DNA of 64,000 nt from Bradyrhizobium glycinis (GCF_016031655.1 NZ_JACCHQ010000017.1:62001-126000); one strand, 5' to 3'. Counted from the stretch's first letter, positions 16,745-26,742 are shown. Numbers and translations are program-made. Notes: generated by a model from the letters alone, not told the origin.

Positions 16745-19123
16745 ATGGATCCGTTCAAGCACCTCCACCCATTCGAGGCCCCAGATGTCGAGCGGGCGAA
16801 CGACGACGAGCTGGAACAGCAGCAGGAGTGCCAAGCGGGGTTTCAGCAGCACCTGAACGAGTTGCATCCGCACGAGCGCCCGCCCACCAATTCAAATAGC
16901 CTTGGCGGCCGCGACGCTGTGTCGAACAGAGATGCGGATTTTTGGAGAATGCCGCACGGGGATCGCGTCGGACAAGGCACCTCGCGCTTGCGCTCGGATT
17001 CGCCCGTCTTCTCTGGACAAGAGGTCAATCAAGATCTGCTTTTTCCGGCCGCGGATCGGGGTAGCCAGTTGCCACCCGACAGTTTCAGTCTGACGGATAG
17101 TTGGCACGGCGTGAATGCAGCTGCCGATTGGCCGACGCAAAGTTTCGATCAGGAGGAGCATTGGTGGGCGGAGCCCGGTGATCTGGTGCCTGAGTGGCCA
17201 ACGACCCCGGCAATTCCTTGGCACGACAATCTCGGAGCATCAATCCTCGGCGGACAGCCCCGACCGGGCGACGGCAGTACGACGGACCTTGAAGATCCTG
17301 TCCTCAGGCAATCGCGGCTCGACCCCATCTTGGACAGCTGGGCCGGCGAGGAGGGGCAGACGGAAGACGAAAAACGCCAAGAGGCCGTAGGACGAATTAA
17401 AGCCTGGACAGACGCCGGCGACGTCTATGCACGGCTGGAGCTGCATGATCTGGGCCTGACGACACTGCCCGCCGCCCTTCCGCCCGGGCTCCAGTCGCTC
17501 AACGTCAGCGGCAACAAGCTGGTGCGCCTGCCTGACACCCTGCCGTCCGGACTCCGGACGCTTGACGCCAGCAACAACCGGTTAACCGACCTGCCCGACA
17601 TCCTCCCGCCCGGGCTGCAGTCTCTCGTCATCGCCAGCAACCAGCTGACCGGGCTGCCCGAAACGCTTCCGGAGAGCCTTTCGAGACTCGCCGTCTGCAA
17701 CAATCGGCTGACCAGCCTGCCAGACAACCTGCCGGCCGGGCTCCAGGACCTCGATGTCCGCGGCAACCTGTTGACCCGCCTGCCCGACACCCTACCGACC
17801 GGACTTCAGTCGCTTGCCCTCGGTAGCAACCGGTTGACCAGTCTACCCGACACTCTCCCGCCCGAGCTCAAAGAGCTCGAAGCCGACGGCAACCGGCTGA
17901 CCAGCCTGCCCGACACTCTCCCGCCCGAGCTCCTGTTGCTCTTCGCCCGCGATAATCGCCTGAACAGCCTGCCCGAGACCCTCCCGACTGAGCTCCAGAG
18001 ACTCCACATCAGCGGCAACAGCCTCTCGAGCTTGCCCGAGAACCTCCCGACCGAGCTCCAGATGCTCGAGGCACGCAACAATCGGCTGACCAGCCTGCCG
18101 GAGACCCTGCTAACCCGGCTTGGTTCTGGGTGCATGGTTTATTTGGAGGATAATGCGCTGCCCGAGCAGGTGCGGACGAATTTGGCGGCAGCCCTGAATG
18201 CGCCGAGCTATGTCGGCCCGCGGGTCTTCTTTTCAACGGATGCAGGAACGCTAGTGAACCAGGAACGGCCGCTCGCCGATGCAGTCGCCGACTGGTTGAA
18301 GGGCGAGCCGGAGGTGATCGCCGCCTGGCAGAACTTCGCCCGCGAGGAGGGTGCCCCGGAATACGCGCTCTTCCTCGACAAGCTGCAGAAGACTGTGAAT
18401 TATGACAATCCCGAATTCCGAGAAGCGGTGGCCGAGGATCTACGGCAGGCGGCGATCAGGCCGGAATTGCGGCGGCAGTTTTTTGAGCTGGCCTACGAGG
18501 CGAGCGAGACCTGCCAGGATCGCGTCACCCTGACCTGGAACGGCATGCAGACCGCACGTCTGAACGCTGATGTCGAGGACGGAGCCTATGACGATCGGCT
18601 CGGCGAACTCATCCAGCAGGCGCGGGTCCTGTTCCGCCTGAACGCGCTCGAGCCGATCGCCCGTCAGAAGGTCGACTCGCTCGGGTTCGTCGACGAGATC
18701 GAGGTCTATCTCGCCTTTCAAGTCAAGCTACGTGAGCGGCTGGACCTGCAGCTCATCGCTCCGGACATGCGATTCTTTGATGTCGCCCACGTCACTGAAG
18801 ACGACCTCACGGCAGCCGAGATCCAGGTGCGCAATGAGGAGGCGGCGGGGTTCGCCGACTATCTGGCAGCTCGTTGGCAACCCTGGGAGATGGTGGTGAG
18901 CCGGATCGCCCCACAAGCTCATGCACAGATGGAGGGCCGGCTGAGGCAGGCGTTGGAGGAGGAGTTTCCGAGCCGCCTTGAGCAACGGCTCGCCGACTAT
19001 CAGCTAACCGGAGATCGCGATGCCGAGGCGCAATTCGGCGCCCAGATCAGCGAGGAGATCGCCCGCGAGATCAAGGGCCCTCTGATGCGCCAAGTGCTTG
19101 GGGACCGCGGGCTTGAGCTGTGA
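16745..19123 (+). CDS. nopM: NopM-type E3 ubiquitin ligase effector (LRR plus NEL domain)
   Basis: A 792-residue type III effector. Residues 1-230 are polar and Gln/Asp-rich, the expected secretion signal and linker. Residues about 238-466 are some eleven leucine-rich repeats of the LPxxLPxxLxxLxxxxNxLT type. The C-terminal NEL (novel E3 ligase) domain runs from about 500 to the end, with the catalytic cysteine at Cys590 in ASETCQDRVTLTWNG (the CxD motif). The IpaH/SspH/NopM family transfers host ubiquitin to plant proteins and modulates nodulation. A strong tts box lies directly upstream. It is longer than NopM of NGR234, mainly in the N-terminal part. It is intact, and no chaperone gene is adjacent. 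Confidence 0.93.
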   Translation: MDPFKHLHPFEAPDVERANDDELEQQQECQAGFQQHLNELHPHERPPTNSNSLGGRDAVSNRDADFWRMPHGDRVGQGTSRLRSDSPVFSGQEVNQDLLFPAADRGSQLPPDSFSLTDSWHGVNAAADWPTQSFDQEEHWWAEPGDLVPEWPTTPAIPWHDNLGASILGGQPRPGDGSTTDLEDPVLRQSRLDPILDSWAGEEGQTEDEKRQEAVGRIKAWTDAGDVYARLELHDLGLTTLPAALPPGLQSLNVSGNKLVRLPDTLPSGLRTLDASNNRLTDLPDILPPGLQSLVIASNQLTGLPETLPESLSRLAVCNNRLTSLPDNLPAGLQDLDVRGNLLTRLPDTLPTGLQSLALGSNRLTSLPDTLPPELKELEADGNRLTSLPDTLPPELLLLFARDNRLNSLPETLPTELQRLHISGNSLSSLPENLPTELQMLEARNNRLTSLPETLLTRLGSGCMVYLEDNALPEQVRTNLAAALNAPSYVGPRVFFSTDAGTLVNQERPLADAVADWLKGEPEVIAAWQNFAREEGAPEYALFLDKLQKTVNYDNPEFREAVAEDLRQAAIRPELRRQFFELAYEASETCQDRVTLTWNGMQTARLNADVEDGAYDDRLGELIQQARVLFRLNALEPIARQKVDSLGFVDEIEVYLAFQVKLRERLDLQLIAPDMRFFDVAHVTEDDLTAAEIQVRNEEAAGFADYLAARWQPWEMVVSRIAPQAHAQMEGRLRQALEEEFPSRLEQRLADYQLTGDRDAEAQFGAQISEEIAREIKGPLMRQVLGDRGLEL

Positions 19124-19174
19124 AGCGGCCATCTAATTGCGAGGAGCGTCAATTTTACTTCCACCCGGCCCTCG

Positions 19175-19510
19175 CTACGTCCTGTTGTTTTCGGATGCCG
19201 CCACGCTGAATGGGACGTTTGTTGAAAATGCTCGGACGGTAAATCTTCGGGCATGGCGGCGCTCGATCTTCCCGAAAGATGAACGCGGGCGCGCAGCAGC
19301 GGCCCAGATGCAATTCATTGCTCCCAATCGCGCTCCAGAGGCCGTTCGTTCTGCGGACTGACGCAAGAGCGCCTTAAGCTTGGCCAAGGCGTTCTCGATC
19401 GGATTGAAGTCGGGGCTGTACGGAGGCAGGCTAGAGCAGGCCTACCCGCAGCCTCGATCATCTGGCGGACCCTTGGTCCCTTGTGGCTGGAGAGATTGTC
19501 TAGATAGACA
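19175..19510 (-). pseudogene. IS630-family transposase remnant
   Basis: The minus strand gives LDNLSSHKGPRVRQMIEAAG, then in a shifted frame YSPDFNPIENALAKLKALLR, the C-terminal DDE region of IS630 transposases. Frameshifts and the lack of the N-terminal half make it inactive. Confidence 0.75.
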
Positions 19511-19715
19511 AGCGATCAATTGCTAGCATTGGTAGGTGGCACGAAGAAAGAGCTGTGGTCAGTTAAGCTGGGTGCTCTGCTAAAGGCCGATTCCAGCATT
19601 GGTGTACCGCATGGACGGGAGCGGCTGGTCTGGCAAGCCTGCATTGGGCTAACGTTGTTTTCTGTCAGGCTCACTTCGTCAGGGAAATCTGTTTGCGAAC
19701 TTGACATTGCGGCGC

Positions 19716-19946
19716 TCATGAGCTGATGCGAAACTCCAGCTCAATCTCGCGCGTGACCTCGATGATGCTCTCTGGATGGCCTCCATTCTCGAGCAGCGCA
19801 TATTTCAGGGCATGCGCGCGGTCGACAAAAAGGCCGCCAAAGAAGCCCCCCTGTTCAAGTGCGACCCAGCAGCCGGCCCGATCCCTGCCAACAAGAACGA
19901 TCCGTGTGGCAGAGCCGCGCGAAGTCGACTCGAGGAGCGGAGTCAT
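19716..19946 (-). CDS. Hypothetical protein of 76 residues
   Basis: It starts at ATG 19946 with GAGGGGGCAAGG immediately upstream, giving MTPLLESTSRGSATRIVLVG and ending EIELEFRISS. The central stretch RDRAGCWVALEQGGFFGGLF, then a DRAHALKYAL segment, looks like a compact alpha/beta domain. I do not recognise a named family. A decayed second copy lies at 6700-6850, showing that the gene is a recurring island component. No transmembrane segment or signal peptide. An upstream in-frame extension to 20069 has no better start. Confidence 0.65.
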   Translation of the reverse strand: MTPLLESTSRGSATRIVLVGRDRAGCWVALEQGGFFGGLFVDRAHALKYALLENGGHPESIIEVTREIELEFRISS

Positions 19947-20639
19947 CCTTGCCCCCTCGTGGTACGGCGGCTGAGGCTCATGTGACGAAATCCAGAGCGG
20001 AGGCATGCCAGCTCGCATCACGAACAGTCGCCGAATTGTCAGGCGACTGATAGAATAGAATGACAACAACCTCGTTGCCGCCAGAGTCCATACAAACTAT
20101 GGCGTTAGGCGCAAGTCGCGCATCGAACTCGCAATGAATACGCCGAATTCGAGTGACCATCTCCTACCAATTCTGGCGCGATGCGCCAGTGGCGAGAATG
20201 TCTTGCCCAGACAGGCTAGATCAAGCGGCCCCGATCCTAAAACCCGTGGCTTTGTCGGGGATACTTACCCCTCCAATAAGCCTATGGGCCCGGGCAGCGT
20301 CGCTTTCAGTAGGTTCGAAGGAGTTTGGGCTAACCAATAAGGGTAATGGTGGTCATCTCGTCATCACCGCATCGGTCAGCTTAGTTCATCGAGCGGCCCG
20401 CAGGTTTTTTTGCGAGCGACCCCATGGGCATGCAACTCAAAGGGCGGACGTTGATTGCTCCTCCTCGGGGGCCGTGATCAAGATGCACATCCCCACATTT
20501 GCACCATGCTGCCGATAAGATCAGCTCGTGCTGAACCTCCATGACGCGATATATGACCCGCTCCGCACGACGAATGTGCTTCATCTACGCCCCAGGATAA
20601 ATAGCACGAGCAGTGATGCAGAAGGCAGCTTGCACCTTG
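19947..20639. other. Intergenic region without a recognised gene
   Basis: About 690 bases of low coding potential on both strands. No repeats or IS motifs recognised. Confidence 0.5.
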
Positions 20640-21347
20640 TTAACTCGCCTGTTCTTCCCAGAGGGTGGGTACTGATGAGGAGGCATAGGCAGCTGAGACG
20701 AGCTTATAGCAACAGCATGCCTTCTCTTTGAGCAACTTGGGTTCATCGATTTGCAAGACACCCCGCATCTTGCGAATTAGTCCTTGCTGCTCAAAGCGGA
20801 TCAAGGTTTCCGTCACGCCCGCGCGGCGAAGTCCCAGTACCGAGGAAAGGTAATCGTGGGTGACTGGCAGCACGCGAGTGTTAGTAGCTTCACTGGCAAG
20901 GCAAAGCCAGCTCGCCAGGCGCTCTTCACGATGGTGCCGAATCCCGCACAATCCCGTCTGGACGCACTGAAATGTTAGCGCTTGGACGTACTGGAACAGA
21001 TGGTCTTTGATCTCGGGATGCGCTTTCATGATCCGAAGAAGATCCTCAACCCGAATTCTGTGAGCGCTTCCGGGAAAGACGACGACTGATTGATGCGTTG
21101 AAAGATGTCCTCCCCACAAAAAAGAAGTGCCAACAACGCCACGATAGCCTATGACTGCCGTTTCGAGCATGCTGCGGGCGGCAATAACTCTCAATGAGAC
21201 GAGGCCGCTCTCCATAAAGTAGACGTGCTCGACCGGCCTTTTTGGCTCTTGCAGAACCACGCGTCCTTTCAAGACGATCGGCTCAAGGCACTCCCCTATT
21301 GCCGAAAGCTGTTGGATAGAAAGACGCGCAAGGATTACGTTCCTCAC
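20640..21347 (-). CDS. Crp/Fnr-family transcriptional regulator
   Basis: A 235-residue protein with an N-terminal cyclic-nucleotide-binding-like beta-roll (residues about 15-125, including VVLQEPKRPVEHVYFMESGL) and a C-terminal winged HTH (THDYLSSVLGLRRAGVTETL). It lacks the N-terminal cysteine cluster of Fnr/FixK oxygen sensors, so it is neither an obvious FixK nor an oxygen-responsive regulator; the ligand is unknown. It looks complete and stands alone, divergent from the istB remnant. The C-terminal tail is Cys-rich (EKACCCYK). Confidence 0.85.
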   Translation of the reverse strand: MRNVILARLSIQQLSAIGECLEPIVLKGRVVLQEPKRPVEHVYFMESGLVSLRVIAARSMLETAVIGYRGVVGTSFLWGGHLSTHQSVVVFPGSAHRIRVEDLLRIMKAHPEIKDHLFQYVQALTFQCVQTGLCGIRHHREERLASWLCLASEATNTRVLPVTHDYLSSVLGLRRAGVTETLIRFEQQGLIRKMRGVLQIDEPKLLKEKACCCYKLVSAAYASSSVPTLWEEQAS

Positions 21348-21639
21348 AACAGACCCTTCGCAGGATCCGCCGGAAGAGAACGCTGGTGCTCAGGCCGCCT
21401 GCCGAACAGTTGCTCGAGAGCTCTATGGTTAGAGCAGTCAAGCATTTGGAGTACGGGGGGCACGCGATCGGTCACAATCCCTCTCCTCGCAGGGGGCTTT
21501 TTGCTAGCCTGAGCGCCGACCGTAGCGAGATGTTGTTCCGACTATAGCAAGAACCTTCATCTTGATTGTTGCAGCGAGTAACTCATTGCCGCCAAATTCC
21601 TGCGTTGCGGCCCTAATCTCCGACGTTTTTCAGCTAAGA

Positions 21640-22110
21640 GAATGAAGTCCTGCGGCCCGGCCGGCGTCGGCAAGAGCTGGCTCGCCTCGGCGCTCGGCCA
21701 CAAGGCCTGTCGCGACAACCGCTCCGTGTTCTACCAGCGCGTCCCGCGCCTGTTCGACGAACTGGCGCTCGCTCGCGGCGACGGCCGCCATCCGCCTGTT
21801 GCGCGCCCTTGGCCGCGTCGATCTGCTGATCCTCGATGACTGGGGCCTCCGCCCGCTCGATGCCGGCGCCCGCCATGATCTCCTGGAGATCCTGGAGATC
21901 CTGGAGGATCGCTACGGCCGACGTTCCACCCTCGTCACAAGCCAACTTCCCGTTGACACATGGCACGTGCTGATTGGGGATCCGACTTACGCCCGACGCC
22001 GTGCTCGATCGCCTCGTCCACAACGCCCATTGTCTTGACCTCGCCGGGAGAGCCTGCGCCGAACACTGTCATCCCCCCGAAAGACCTGAGCCCGTGGCGC
22101 TGTGGACATG
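21640..22110 (+). pseudogene. istB: IS21 IstB remnant
   Basis: Pieces of the IstB AAA+ ATPase occur in successive frames: CGPAGVGKSWLASALGHKAC (Walker A region), LGRVDLLILDDWGLRPLDAG (Walker B), and STLVTSQLPVDTWH, then LVHNAHCLDL. These match the istB of the IS21 element at 27267-29853. At least two frameshifts; no istA upstream. Confidence 0.85.
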
Positions 22111-22167
22111 CCGCTACGCTTGGACAACGCAATCGCGTTGCCCACATGCCCACAGCAACCGCAGAAG

Positions 22168-22199
22168 AAAAACAGGTTCAAGTCGCGATTGCAGATTGA
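22168..22199 (+). repeat. 32-bp direct repeat, copy 1
   Basis: AAAAACAGGTTCAAGTCGCG followed by ATTGCAGATTGA is repeated exactly at 44395-44426 in unrelated surroundings. It follows an istB remnant here, so it may be a relic of an IS end. Confidence 0.7.
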
Positions 22200-22284
22200 T
22201 GTGCGGCATTGGGCTCAAAGGGCAGATAGCCGAGTTCGTCGCAATGGGCCGAGGAAGGAGCCACGGTCCGCAAGGGCCAGAAGG

Positions 22285-22750
22285 CTAGTACGTGGTTTTC
22301 TACAAGCAGGTTGAGGTAGCGTCAAGTGACGACGCCGAAAACGAGTCCACGACGCGGGCATTCGCTCGGGGGCGACGCCTGTCTTCAATGCGGACCAGGT
22401 CGATTGCTTCCAAGGGGGCGCTACCACCGCTCCGGTTGAAAAGCTGACCGACGTTGAAGGCTTCACTGCTCGCACTGGAGCCAAGGTTATCCACGGTGGG
22501 CATCAGGCCTGTTTCATCCTGAAGCTGGACGAAATCCATATGCCGCCGCGTGAAATCTTCACCGGATCGGCAACAACGGGTGCGGCCGAGGCATACTACT
22601 CGACCCTGCTTCACGAGTTGACGCATTGGAGGGCGTTGCCTCACCGCTGCGACCGGGACCTATCCGGACGCTTCGGCAGCGAAGCTTGCGCCACTGAAGA
22701 GCTTGTCGCCGAACTTGGAGCGGCGTTCCTATGGCTTGTAACGCCTTGAG
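22285..22750 (+). pseudogene. ArdC-type antirestriction protein remnant
   Basis: Reading across two frames gives VVFYKQVEVASSDDAENEST, then EKLTDVEGF, then the zinc-metallopeptidase part TTGAAEAYYSTLLHELTHW and DRDLSGRFGSEAC, then EELVAELGAAFL. This is the C-terminal two thirds of ArdC/DUF1738-type proteins, which protect incoming conjugative DNA. The N-terminal ssDNA-binding part is missing and the frame is broken. It fits an ICE or plasmid origin of the region. Confidence 0.8.
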
Positions 22751-22751
22751 G

Positions 22752-23681
22752 CTATTGGTCTTCATAGCCCTCGGAGTTCAAATCGAAATGATGGCTCCAA
22801 ATCGCCACTTTGGATCCGATAGCTGAAAACAGCCTTCCCTTGTCCGGCTTCTTGGTCTCCAGCTTATGATTGATCTGATTGGTATAGAAGGTCGAGAAGA
22901 ACTGGAGCGGATAGGCGGGATGTGTCTCGGTCGTCTGGATAACATTGAAAAATGAACTCGCTTCGTCGTGGTGCGGCGCAGTTTCGAACATGTCGTAAGG
23001 CGACAGGTGGATTATCAATGAGCCCGGCACGCAAATGGCGACGGGCAACTCGTCGATGTGCGTAATACCGAGCTGGGTCTGGATCTCATTGTTATCGAAG
23101 GCATAGTAAAGAAGATTCCAGTCAAACGTCATGCTGTAGGCGAAGACACCATGGAACGTGCCTTGCGTTCTTCCCTTGATGGTGTGTGTAAGCGATGCAA
23201 TGTTGGCAAGTGCCTCAATCATCGTGCCGGACCATCGGTATGATTCCTGATGACCGCCGCCGAGGGGGTATTTTTCGGACCGTGTCTTCGTTCCCGAACT
23301 TTCGCGATGAAAGGTCAGAGAGCTTTTTACCTCGATTGCCGCATAAAATGCTTCTGGGAAAATGATCGAATAGTCATCTGTATGGAGTAGTGGCGAGAAT
23401 GTCTGAGAGTCAAATACGAGACAGTCGATTTGCTTGCTCTGGTCGTCACTGATTTTTCCGGAACCCTGATTCCAAGTACTCACAAAGCCTGTACCAACCG
23501 TGAGGCGGGACGGCGTAAAGTCTCTCAGATATTGCCTCAGGCGGCTTTCACGGAATTGTCCTAGCGAAGTCGGGTGCTTCGTAAATAGAGCGACCTTCTC
23601 GAAATCGAGGAGGAGTTTCGCTTGCTCGATCTCATAGAAGCGGATGACTTCTTCCGCCGGGCCTTGCGATGATTTCTTCAA
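22752..23681 (-). CDS. DUF6602-type nuclease-fold protein
   Basis: A 309-residue protein resembling DUF6602. The N-terminus (RFYEIEQAKLLLDFEKVA) leads into a restriction-endonuclease-like core: RLTVGTGFVSTW, then SKQIDCLVFDSQTF and, about 30 residues on, AFYAAIEVKSSL, a D...ExK arrangement. A role in nucleic-acid cleavage or in recognition by a defence locus is plausible but untested. It starts at ATG 23681, divergent from the Zn-ribbon/HEPN gene 103 bp away, so the two may share a promoter region. It appears intact, and its GC is lower than that of the flanking effectors, suggesting separate acquisition. Confidence 0.6.
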   Translation of the reverse strand: MKKSSQGPAEEVIRFYEIEQAKLLLDFEKVALFTKHPTSLGQFRESRLRQYLRDFTPSRLTVGTGFVSTWNQGSGKISDDQSKQIDCLVFDSQTFSPLLHTDDYSIIFPEAFYAAIEVKSSLTFHRESSGTKTRSEKYPLGGGHQESYRWSGTMIEALANIASLTHTIKGRTQGTFHGVFAYSMTFDWNLLYYAFDNNEIQTQLGITHIDELPVAICVPGSLIIHLSPYDMFETAPHHDEASSFFNVIQTTETHPAYPLQFFSTFYTNQINHKLETKKPDKGRLFSAIGSKVAIWSHHFDLNSEGYEDQ

Positions 23682-23784
23682 CTGCCGCGCTCTCCTCTTT
23701 AAGTCTCACGTTCATGGCGATCCGTGTGCCTACAGGTTCAATTAAACTGTAGTGCAAACTGAGGTTGTGGTCTACCTTGCGACG

Positions 23785-24681
23785 ATGACGATGAAACCGG
23801 TCCCGTTCGAATTTGAGAAGACCTACCCGCCACGCGGGCCGATGCAGCAATGCAGGCTTGGGCAGAGTGCGGCATTCACTTGCTTCCGTTGCGGGCAGTC
23901 GAAGAAAGCAAAGCCCGTTACCATCTATGGTGATGACTGGTCGAGACGCCTTTGCAACGGCTGTTATGGCCGCCTGCTATCGATTCACGAGATCAAGGCA
24001 GGCACTTCTCCGGAGGAAGAGCGCGCTGATGCCCTTGCATCTGTGCTGTTGAGCCTGGTCAACAAGGACGAAATTGCGCAGACTGAACGGTTGCTCAGAG
24101 CGTCGGCGAAGCGCGCAAAGTTACTTTCCCCTGAATCGGTGCGGTTTATCTCGACCTCGGAGCATGTCTCCGCCCATTTATGAGGACAACCCCAACTGGA
24201 ATGGTCTCCGGCCGTCATCGGCCTTTGCAAATCAGTCGAATTGGAAACCGTTCGCCTCCTTCTGCGGCCTCTGGCGAGCCGGCTTTCCGGGGCTGACCTC
24301 GCCGCCGACAAGGGTGACAAGGACTACGGACGCGTGGCCTCCTTCTGTGCCGACCCCACTAGGCGTCCTCCAGAGCTGGGTTCGGTCGCGCACTTCCTGC
24401 GAACGCTGGCGAACAGCGAGGACCGGCGACGGCGGAGCGTTCTCCTGCAAGGCTTTTTGAAGCAGGTCTCAAGCTGGTCTGGCTCACATTGGCTACTCGA
24501 TGCGAACGGCCTCGCCGATTTCCTCAACGTCCTGACGGTTGATTACAGAAATCCTGCAGCCCACACCACCGAGCTGGGGCAGATTGAATACAACAGGTGC
24601 CGCGATCTTGTTATCGGCCCGAATGGGGGGGGCTTTGGAAACTCTTGGTATCCACGATCACGCACCGCAGCTGAGAACTGA
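23785..24681 (+). pseudogene. Zn-ribbon/HEPN-domain protein with in-frame stop
   Basis: A single reading frame of about 298 codons with one TGA at 24181-24183. The N-terminal part has a zinc-ribbon, TCFRCGQ...RLCNGCYG. After the stop the frame goes on as GQPQLEWSPAVIGLCKSVEL and LLDANGLADFLNVL, and ends with DYRNPAAHT. The last contains RNxxxH (24547-24564), the HEPN ribonuclease signature seen in many toxins and defence effectors. The stop could be a Trp TGG to TGA change. Its stop is 4 bp before the start of the DUF3800 gene, so translation was probably coupled. HEPN assignment rests on this motif only. Start uncertain (23752, 23785 or 23791). Confidence 0.6.
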
Positions 24682-24685
24682 ATTG

Positions 24686-25810
24686 ATGGATATCGACGAA
24701 CTCAGGAATTCTGAAATCGAGCTACATGGGCTGACCAAGGCCGACGGCGTCTATACGTTCTATCACGATCAGACCAACAATATCCGCAAGCTGTATATTG
24801 ACGATGGACGTTTGAACGTTGCCGAGCTGAAGGTATTCGTCCTCGGCGGCATCGTGCATGAAGGAGCGCCACGACCAATTGAGATTCAACCGCTTCGAGA
24901 AGCGATGCGTATCCAGAAAACGGCTCCCGAAATCAAACTGGAGCATGTCGCCAAGGGTGACTTTCTCGACGTTCTTCGCTCAAGAAAGCTGACCACGCTT
25001 CTTCGATGGCTTATCGATAAGGGGCTGATGATCCACTATCACGAGCTGGACCCATTCTACTGGTCAGTTGCAGATATCATCGATTCGATCGTCCCTGAAC
25101 TTCGCAATCCGATGCTCTTGCAGCACCAGGCCCTCTTGAAAAGCGACCTCGTCGCAGTGCTGCGCTGCGAACTGGCCTCGACCATCCAGCTATTCCACGA
25201 TTTCGGCTATCCTGGGCTGTCGCCCGAGGCGCGGAAGCCCTTTCTCGATAAACTGATCGAGATTCTTGAACACAACAGTGCTATACTCCCGGATTTCAAT
25301 GCAATGGTGTTGAAAGGTGTGCTGCAGGCCGGACGAGCGCTGGAGAGTCTAGATTTCATTGAAGGCTACTCCCCGAACCTTCTCATCGATGAGTTCAGCA
25401 CCTTTTACCAGGGGCGCATCGCGATCTTCAAGAATTCGACCCACATCTTCGACATGGAGAAGGTCATCCACGACCGCCTGCTGGAAACACCTCTGACCAG
25501 CCAAGGGAAACCGGTTACGAATTTTCGGTTTGCCGATTCTAAAGCCGAGCCAGGGCTTCAGATTTCAGACGTGATTGTTGGCGTCTTAGGAAAGATGCAT
25601 ACCTACTTCACGAATACGAGCCGTGAGGACGTGGCGGCGGATCGAGCGGCTCTCTCCGGGCCGAGTCTGGAGAACGCAAACCTCCTATCGGACCTCATCT
25701 CGGCTTCGCATGCAGCCAATATTGCATTCCTCCATCATGTTGCCAGTGGACATGACGTAGGTAAGCTAGATCTTTTTCTCCGCTTTCCAGATGGGGCTCA
25801 TGGAAAATGA
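24686..25810 (+). CDS. DUF3800-like protein
   Basis: A 374-residue protein starting MDIDELRNSEIELHG at ATG 24686, just after the HEPN frame. The segment YTFYHDQTNNIRKLYIDDGR, then VFVLGGIVHEG, resembles the opening of DUF3800, an RNase-H-fold family common in defence islands. The usual DESG is HDQT here, so the acidic residue is kept but the glycine is lost. A later DKLIEILEHNSAILPDFNAM region is not recognisable. The 3' end overlaps the start of the CoiA-like gene, which indicates an operon. It appears uninterrupted. Family assignment is moderate. Confidence 0.6.
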   Translation: MDIDELRNSEIELHGLTKADGVYTFYHDQTNNIRKLYIDDGRLNVAELKVFVLGGIVHEGAPRPIEIQPLREAMRIQKTAPEIKLEHVAKGDFLDVLRSRKLTTLLRWLIDKGLMIHYHELDPFYWSVADIIDSIVPELRNPMLLQHQALLKSDLVAVLRCELASTIQLFHDFGYPGLSPEARKPFLDKLIEILEHNSAILPDFNAMVLKGVLQAGRALESLDFIEGYSPNLLIDEFSTFYQGRIAIFKNSTHIFDMEKVIHDRLLETPLTSQGKPVTNFRFADSKAEPGLQISDVIVGVLGKMHTYFTNTSREDVAADRAALSGPSLENANLLSDLISASHAANIAFLHHVASGHDVGKLDLFLRFPDGAHGK

Positions 25811-26600
25811 AATACGCTCTGGCTACGGTCAACGTTTTGAAGCTTACTCCGCAGGGAGGGGGACGTGTCCGGTTTGTACTGGCGAGGTTATTGCCAAATG
25901 CGGCTCATACAGAGTTTCCCACTGGGCGCATCGGGGAATTCGGGACTGTGATTCCTGGGCAGAAAGGGAAACCGAGTGGCATCGCGCGTGGAAGAACACT
26001 TCCCGGCCCATTTTCAAGAATATATTCAGCATGACCTCAAAGCCGGTGAGCGCGATATAGCGGACGTGCGCACCGACCATGGTCTCGTACTTGAATTCCA
26101 GCATTCGCATCTGGATGAGAAAGAACGAGCTGCGCGCGAACAGTACTACGGGAATATGATCTGGATCGTTGATGGCACTCGCCTACAGCGTGACTATCCG
26201 CGATTTCTAAAAGGGAAAGACGGATTTAGGTCTGGAGGCATCCCGGGCCATTTTCTGCTTCCATTCACCTGATGCGTGCTTTCCCAAGACGTGGCTCAAT
26301 AGTTTGGCGCCAGTGATTTTTGATTTTCTAGGAGGTCACGAGAGCGCATCTGCTGATGTGCACAGAAATACTCTTTGGTGTCTGCTCCCTGGTCGGGCGG
26401 GAGCGTATGCGGTCGTCGTTGGCATGTCGCGCGAGCAATTTGTGAGCTTGGCGCTTACCCGTCCCGAGTTGATCGCAAGAGACACTGTGTCGAACTTTGC
26501 TCAGGTCCTTCGGGAGCGTGCGGAGCAAAGCGCTCGACTGAGTTATCGACCGCTTGCAGGCTTTACGGGCGTGCCTCGCCGACGACCCCCGCGCTTTTGA
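25800..26600 (+). pseudogene. CoiA-like nuclease gene with two frameshifts
   Basis: Three frames join into one protein resembling competence-protein CoiA-like nucleases: GTCPVCTGEVIAKCGSYRVS and HWAHRGIRDCDSWAERETEW in the first; HFPAHFQEYI, then DIADVRTDHGLVLEFQHSHL (D...ExQ nuclease motif) in the second; FPKTWLNSLAPVIFDFLGGH to the end in the first again. A one-base deletion near 25997 and a compensating insertion near 26240 explain this. It overlaps the end of the DUF3800 gene. If expressed, only short products would form. The family call is good; the function in this cluster is unknown. Confidence 0.75.
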
Positions 26601-26742
26601 ACGAGAAGAAAATCACAACACGCCCGAACCGCATCAGGGGTTAGACGAGCGGTGTAGCCGCCCTTGACGCGGACCGGCTCGTTGAAGGGGACTGAACACG
26701 AACGCCGGTACATCGACGTTGGTGAACCTAACGGTGAAGATC

